Of a stretch of DNA of 24,073 nucleotides, positions 20,711 through 24,073 are shown piece after piece. Origin of the DNA: Psilocybe azurescens (taxonomy: Eukaryota > Basidiomycota > Agaricomycetes > Agaricales > Agrocybaceae); contig JAJIRX010000134.1 of the NCBI GenBank assembly GCA_023853785.1, positions 1-24,073 of the forward strand, read 5' to 3'. Under the pieces are notes generated by a model. The model was not told where the DNA came from. It saw only the letters and a program-made list of their open reading frames with translations, and searched no databases. Position 1 is the stretch's first letter. Each line of letters opens with the position of its first letter. The translations under genes and the position numbers were made by a program.

Positions 20711-22310
20711 TGGGCACCAGGTTTTTAAAGTGCCAACATGCGGGCCTTGCCCAACTAGCGCAAACTAGCACAAAAACTAGTGCAAACTAAGCGCCAACGT
20801 GGCACTTGCGCATGGTTTGCGTGGTATTTATTTCTGTTCATGTGTTTAATTGTATACTTGCACGCACTGTAATATATGAAGTGGAGTTAGGTGGCCATAG
20901 GCAGGACATGGAAGGTTTGAGAATATGTCTTACCTCAAGTCCTCTGTCATTGCCCTCTCTATCATTGTGATTCGAGCTCACAGGTACGTCCTGCGTAAAC
21001 ATTTCTTCCTGGTTCTCACCTTCATCTAATCCCCACTGATAATGCCCACTTCCCAGCTACTCCTGCCTAAAGCGAGACCTCAAACATCTCTTCCTCTATT
21101 GTTTTGAGGTACTCCAGGTCAATGTTGTTATCTGTTAACACCAACATCATACTTTGGAGCAGTGCATTCCATGCCATGTCCAGAAATCCTTCCACAGTGA
21201 GACACAATTTGTTTTCAACACTCACACTTTTTTCCGCTCTTTGTTGTTCTTAATCTGTGTGGCCAGATAGACGGTATACACATGAACACAGGGTGCGTGA
21301 TCTCATCCATAGATGTCATTTTTTTGTCCTTGCTAATATGTGCTTTTTTTCTTTTTCTTGTAAATTTATACTGATATGTGCTTCAAACCGGTTCATAATC
21401 TTGGTACCCTTTGAGACTGACATAGGGACTTCACAGTGTAGTATAAGACATTAAAAGAGAGACAAGAGCAAGGCAAAACTTTCCTGGATACAGTCAATGG
21501 TTATTCCATGCCATGCCAATGATCAGTGACCAAATAAAAACATGGAAGTATAATGACCAACATTAAATGACACACCAAAATCTCAAGTGGCTCTTGCACG
21601 TAACTCAAGTGCACTAGCACATAACTAGAGTGGACTCAAATCCATGAGCTCATAACTTGTGCGCACTTAATTGCACTAGCGCTGGAAGAAATTTACACAA
21701 ATTTGTGCAACTTTGCACTAGTGCATAAGTTGTGTGCACTCAAGTGCACCTCAAGTGAACTAGCATGCAGCCTTGTGTGTATATATACAGCTTCTCAGAA
21801 TATATTAAAATAACTCAATGATACAATTGGTCGAGTAACAAAAAGATAAAGCTCAGTGTCAAATTAAACTAGATATTGGAACTGCATAACCCATAGCATC
21901 TTTTACTGATATGGTGTGCCCAATACCATAATATCATGTCTTCTTATCTTAATGATCCACCCTCGGCCTACAGAATAGGCCACAAGTCATTGAGTCCACT
22001 GTTTTCTAACATTTCTCATGCCAAGTATTGCCATCAAAACATATTCTGCAGTCATTGTTGGATAATTGAATACATCTGCACAAGCTTTAGATATGCACAT
22101 AGTGTTAGGGAATGTAAAGTCGCTACCTAGCTATAGTTTACAGGCCCCAATAGATTATTCTGCAATTACATTAGCCACTTATCAGTTGCAATTCAAATTC
22201 ATGGCCAAAGTCCTGTTTGTCTTTCTAGACACAACTGGACTCCAGCGCTACTAACGCGTAAATGTGCACGCAAGGCCCGCATGTTGGCACTTGAATTTCC
22301 GGTTGCCCCA
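20711..22310. mobile_element. Possible 1600-bp inverted-repeat transposon with 5-bp target duplication
   Basis: The ends carry a perfect 23-nt inverted repeat (20728-20750 against 22270-22292, containing AAGTGCCAACATGCGGGCC). Weaker matching continues outward to TGGGCACC on the left and TGCCCCA on the right. TGTGG directly abuts both proposed ends (20706-20710 and 22311-22315), giving a candidate 5-bp target duplication and an element of exactly 1600 bp. Short CTAG-containing motifs cluster just inside the left end and again at 21595-21770, like subterminal repeats. No transposase is recognised, so it would be non-autonomous. Superfamily unknown. Confidence 0.5.
21595..21770. repeat. Cluster of short CACTAG/GTGCA motifs
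   Basis: Many near-palindromic words occur within 176 bp: AAGTGCACTAGCAC, GCACTAGCGC, GCACTAGTGC, AAGTGCACC, AGTGAACTAGC. Similar words (ACTAGCGC, ACTAGTGC) lie at 20753-20790 near the left end of the 1600-bp element. Confidence 0.55.
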
Positions 22311-22975
22311 TGTGGTACTCATAGTTATCTTTGGCCACTTGGTTACTTCTGGTTTTTTTTTTTGCAGCATGGGCCTATAGCAATGCCTGTGGGAAAATGT
22401 CTTTCTTTCCTCTCTTTCCTTCCCACACCATCATTGCCTCCCTGTTGCCCTTTGGGTACATTTGCTTGATGTTCTGCATGTATTCCCTCTTAGTTGTGTT
22501 GTTAACTAGTCTTACATAGTGTACATCTTCAGCTGTTCAGCTTCACTTTATGTAGTTTAGCAATGTTTTTTGGGGTAACACTTATTGGTACTCTGTTGTC
22601 TGATGATACCTTTGTGTGTAGTCCCTACATATATAACTGACTTCTGTGTATATTGGTATTACCATTTTCCTGCTATCATTTACTGGAAATATAGCATGTG
22701 CAAGATTCATTACATCTTTGATGCTGTACACACTTTGAGTTCTATATTCTATGTACTATGTAATGCTATGAGTCAAATATGTGATGTTGATTGAAGTTAA
22801 CACATGTCACCTTTGTGAGCATTGTTCAACTGGTGATGAACATATATTCCATGCTGTGGCACATGTTCTTCTCTTTGTTGAACACTCTCTTTCTTTTGAT
22901 GACCATAAGATTCTGCATCATCTTTGGTGAGCCTGCTTTCTGTTTCTGGTTGAGCTTGTTTGATAGCAACATGTT
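22311..22975. other. Repeat-island spacer, nothing recognised
   Basis: Contains a long T run near 22355-22372. The hydrophobic open frames here follow from T-rich sequence and show no family motif. Confidence 0.4.
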
Positions 22976-23143
22976 TTAGTTTCCATGTGATGCTGTGGGT
23001 GGCAGAACACCTACCATCTCTCCCATCAATGTCAGTGTTTTCAGCACAATATTCATTGTCATGGAATTGTCCTTGTTTTTATATGCTACAAAGGACATGG
23101 TGGCCTATACCATGTCTCCAGCCTCAAATGCCACTGGTCCAAT
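22976..23143 (-). pseudogene. Possible decayed coding fragment with an in-frame stop
   Basis: Fifty-six codons on the minus strand: IGPVAFEAGDMV, an in-frame TAG (plus 23105-23107), then ATMSFVAYKNKDN, MNIVLKTLTLMGEM and a final stop. The shape resembles short segments of multicopy hypothetical proteins of Agaricomycetes (a GDxV..xxSF pattern), but this is an impression from memory and I assign no function. TAG could derive from CAG by a C-to-T change. Confidence 0.25.
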
Positions 23144-23265
23144 GTGTTTTATGCTGTTGTGCAGTGAGCAACTTCTTTATGATGTTCAATCTGGTTCTCA
23201 CCTTATCCTTCCTTGTTTATCAGCATATTCTTGTAGATAGTCTATCTTGTTATCCATACCATGTA

Positions 23266-24073
23266 CAGTAGCTCAAAAAACCGTCCCAATGTTTGGCACT
23301 TTCTCACTAATTGTTTAATAACTTGGGAAATAAAAGATGTAAAGTCTGAAAATATTATATTTTATAGTTTAACATGTGACTAACATATTTCTCACCAAAA
23401 GTCACATGATTATAACAAAAACTGATTAAGTAATGGAATTTACAAAATAATAGAGCATTGGGACAGTTTTGACTCTATCTAGTACTTAGTATGGCCTCCC
23501 TTTGCCTTGATAACAGCCTCCATTCTCCTTGGCATGCTTTCTATAAGCCTTTGACATGTTTCTGAAGGTATTTCAGTCCATTCCTTTGCCAATCTCTCCC
23601 ACAATTCAAATGCTCCTTTGGGTGGTGTCTCATAGGTGTTCATTTGCCTTTTGAGGTAAAACCCAAAGGTGTTCAATGGGGTTGGGATCAGGGGATTGGG
23701 GTGGCCACTCCATAACTTCAACATCATTGGCCAAAAACCATTCTTGAGCTTTTTTGGAGGTGTGTTTGGGGTCATTATCCTGCTGAAAATCCTTTTCCTC
23801 CTGCCATCTCCAAGTTGTCAAAGCTTTCATCCACCCCATGCTCCAAAATTTCACAGTATTGGTCTGCATTCATCTTCCCTCAACCTCAGTAAGTGTTCCA
23901 ACACCATTCCACCCCATACAACCCCATACCATGAGATTGTTGCGATTGTTGCCCTCCATGCTTGACAGTTGGTGATGTTGTTCTATCTGATATTGCTTCA
24001 CCCTTGGGTTTCCATGTATAGACCCTTCCATCTGAGCCAATCCTGTTGATTTTTGTTTCATCTGACCAGAGTA
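23266..24073 (-). mobile_element. Tc1-type DNA transposon, 3' part, runs off the right edge
   Basis: The presumed end starts CAGTAGCTCAAAAAACCGTC at 23266, directly after TA (23264-23265). An inverted, similar motif (CATTGGGACAGTTTTGA, 23455-23471) lies just outside the transposase stop; its reverse complement matches AAAACCGTCCCAATG in the end. Such double motifs are known from Tc1 elements with complex ends. The other end lies beyond the window. Confidence 0.75.
23479..24073 (-). pseudogene. Broken Tc1 (DD34E) transposase
   Basis: C-terminal catalytic part of a Tc1/mariner transposase, which cuts and pastes its element at TA sites. Blocks in order on the minus strand: WSDETKINRIGSDGRVYTW (first catalytic Asp), [50 protein letters not shown] (second Asp), [15 protein letters not shown] (Glu) and the end VIKAKGGHTKY. 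Exactly 34 residues separate the second Asp from the Glu, so it is DD34E. The blocks lie in different frames: at least four 1-nt shifts are needed in about 600 nt (near 23955, 23870, 23805 and 23662). The copy cannot make an active enzyme as written. The N-terminal DNA-binding part is beyond the window. Confidence 0.85.

Noticed and set aside
22995..23271. Hydrophobic plus-strand frames of 81 and 103 residues
   Set aside because: They arise from T-rich sequence in the repeat island and overlap a better minus-strand protein-like fragment; no family motif was seen.
23669..23965. 98-residue plus-strand frame at the right edge
   Set aside because: Antisense to the Tc1 transposase blocks, whose catalytic motifs are unmistakable on the minus strand.

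Overview
The window looks like nuclear DNA of an Agaricomycete (mushroom-class basidiomycete). The genes are cut by many short GT-AG introns (about 48-120 nt). Two families common in these fungi, DUF6535 and DUF6533, sit beside a secreted GH7 cellulase-family enzyme and a fungal calpain. Gene models were built by hand by matching splice sites, codon phase and family motifs.

Layout: (1) 1-2320, minus: calpain-type cysteine protease running off the left edge. (2) 3556-6330, plus: DUF6535 membrane protein with a long ARM/HEAT-like C-terminal half. (3) 6598-9735, minus: gamma-tubulin complex component (Spc97/Spc98 family), 7 exons. (4) 10627-11957, plus: secreted GH7 glycoside hydrolase with short endoglucanase-like loops and no CBM1. 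(5) 12243-12428, minus: relic of a second DUF6535 gene C-terminus. (6) 14076-15688, plus: an 11-exon DUF6533 membrane protein with predicted 8-nt and 16-nt exons. (7) From about 16.3 kb to the right edge: repeats. These include a minisatellite, a 1122-bp TA-flanked inverted-repeat element whose empty target survives 2 kb away, a family of dispersed and inverted repeats, a 1600-bp element with a possible 5-bp target duplication, and a broken Tc1 transposase at the right edge. This half is strongly depleted in CG dinucleotides, as expected for methylated and deaminated transposon DNA.

The five genes are not an obvious pathway. They are a housekeeping microtubule-nucleation gene, a protease, a secreted cellulose-degrading enzyme and two lineage-specific membrane proteins next to a transposon island.

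A pattern across the genes: four of the five conserved genes need 1-nt corrections to keep family homology, and most of these fall in short homopolymer runs (calpain two, gamma-tubulin component one, GH7 two, DUF6535 probably one). Exon phases close exactly only after the corrections. This suggests either indel errors in the assembly or widespread decay; the DUF6533 gene needs none. I did not find a convincing new multi-gene system. The most unusual items are the micro-exon gene, the nested-insertion/empty-site pair, the 1600-bp element and the CG-free block.
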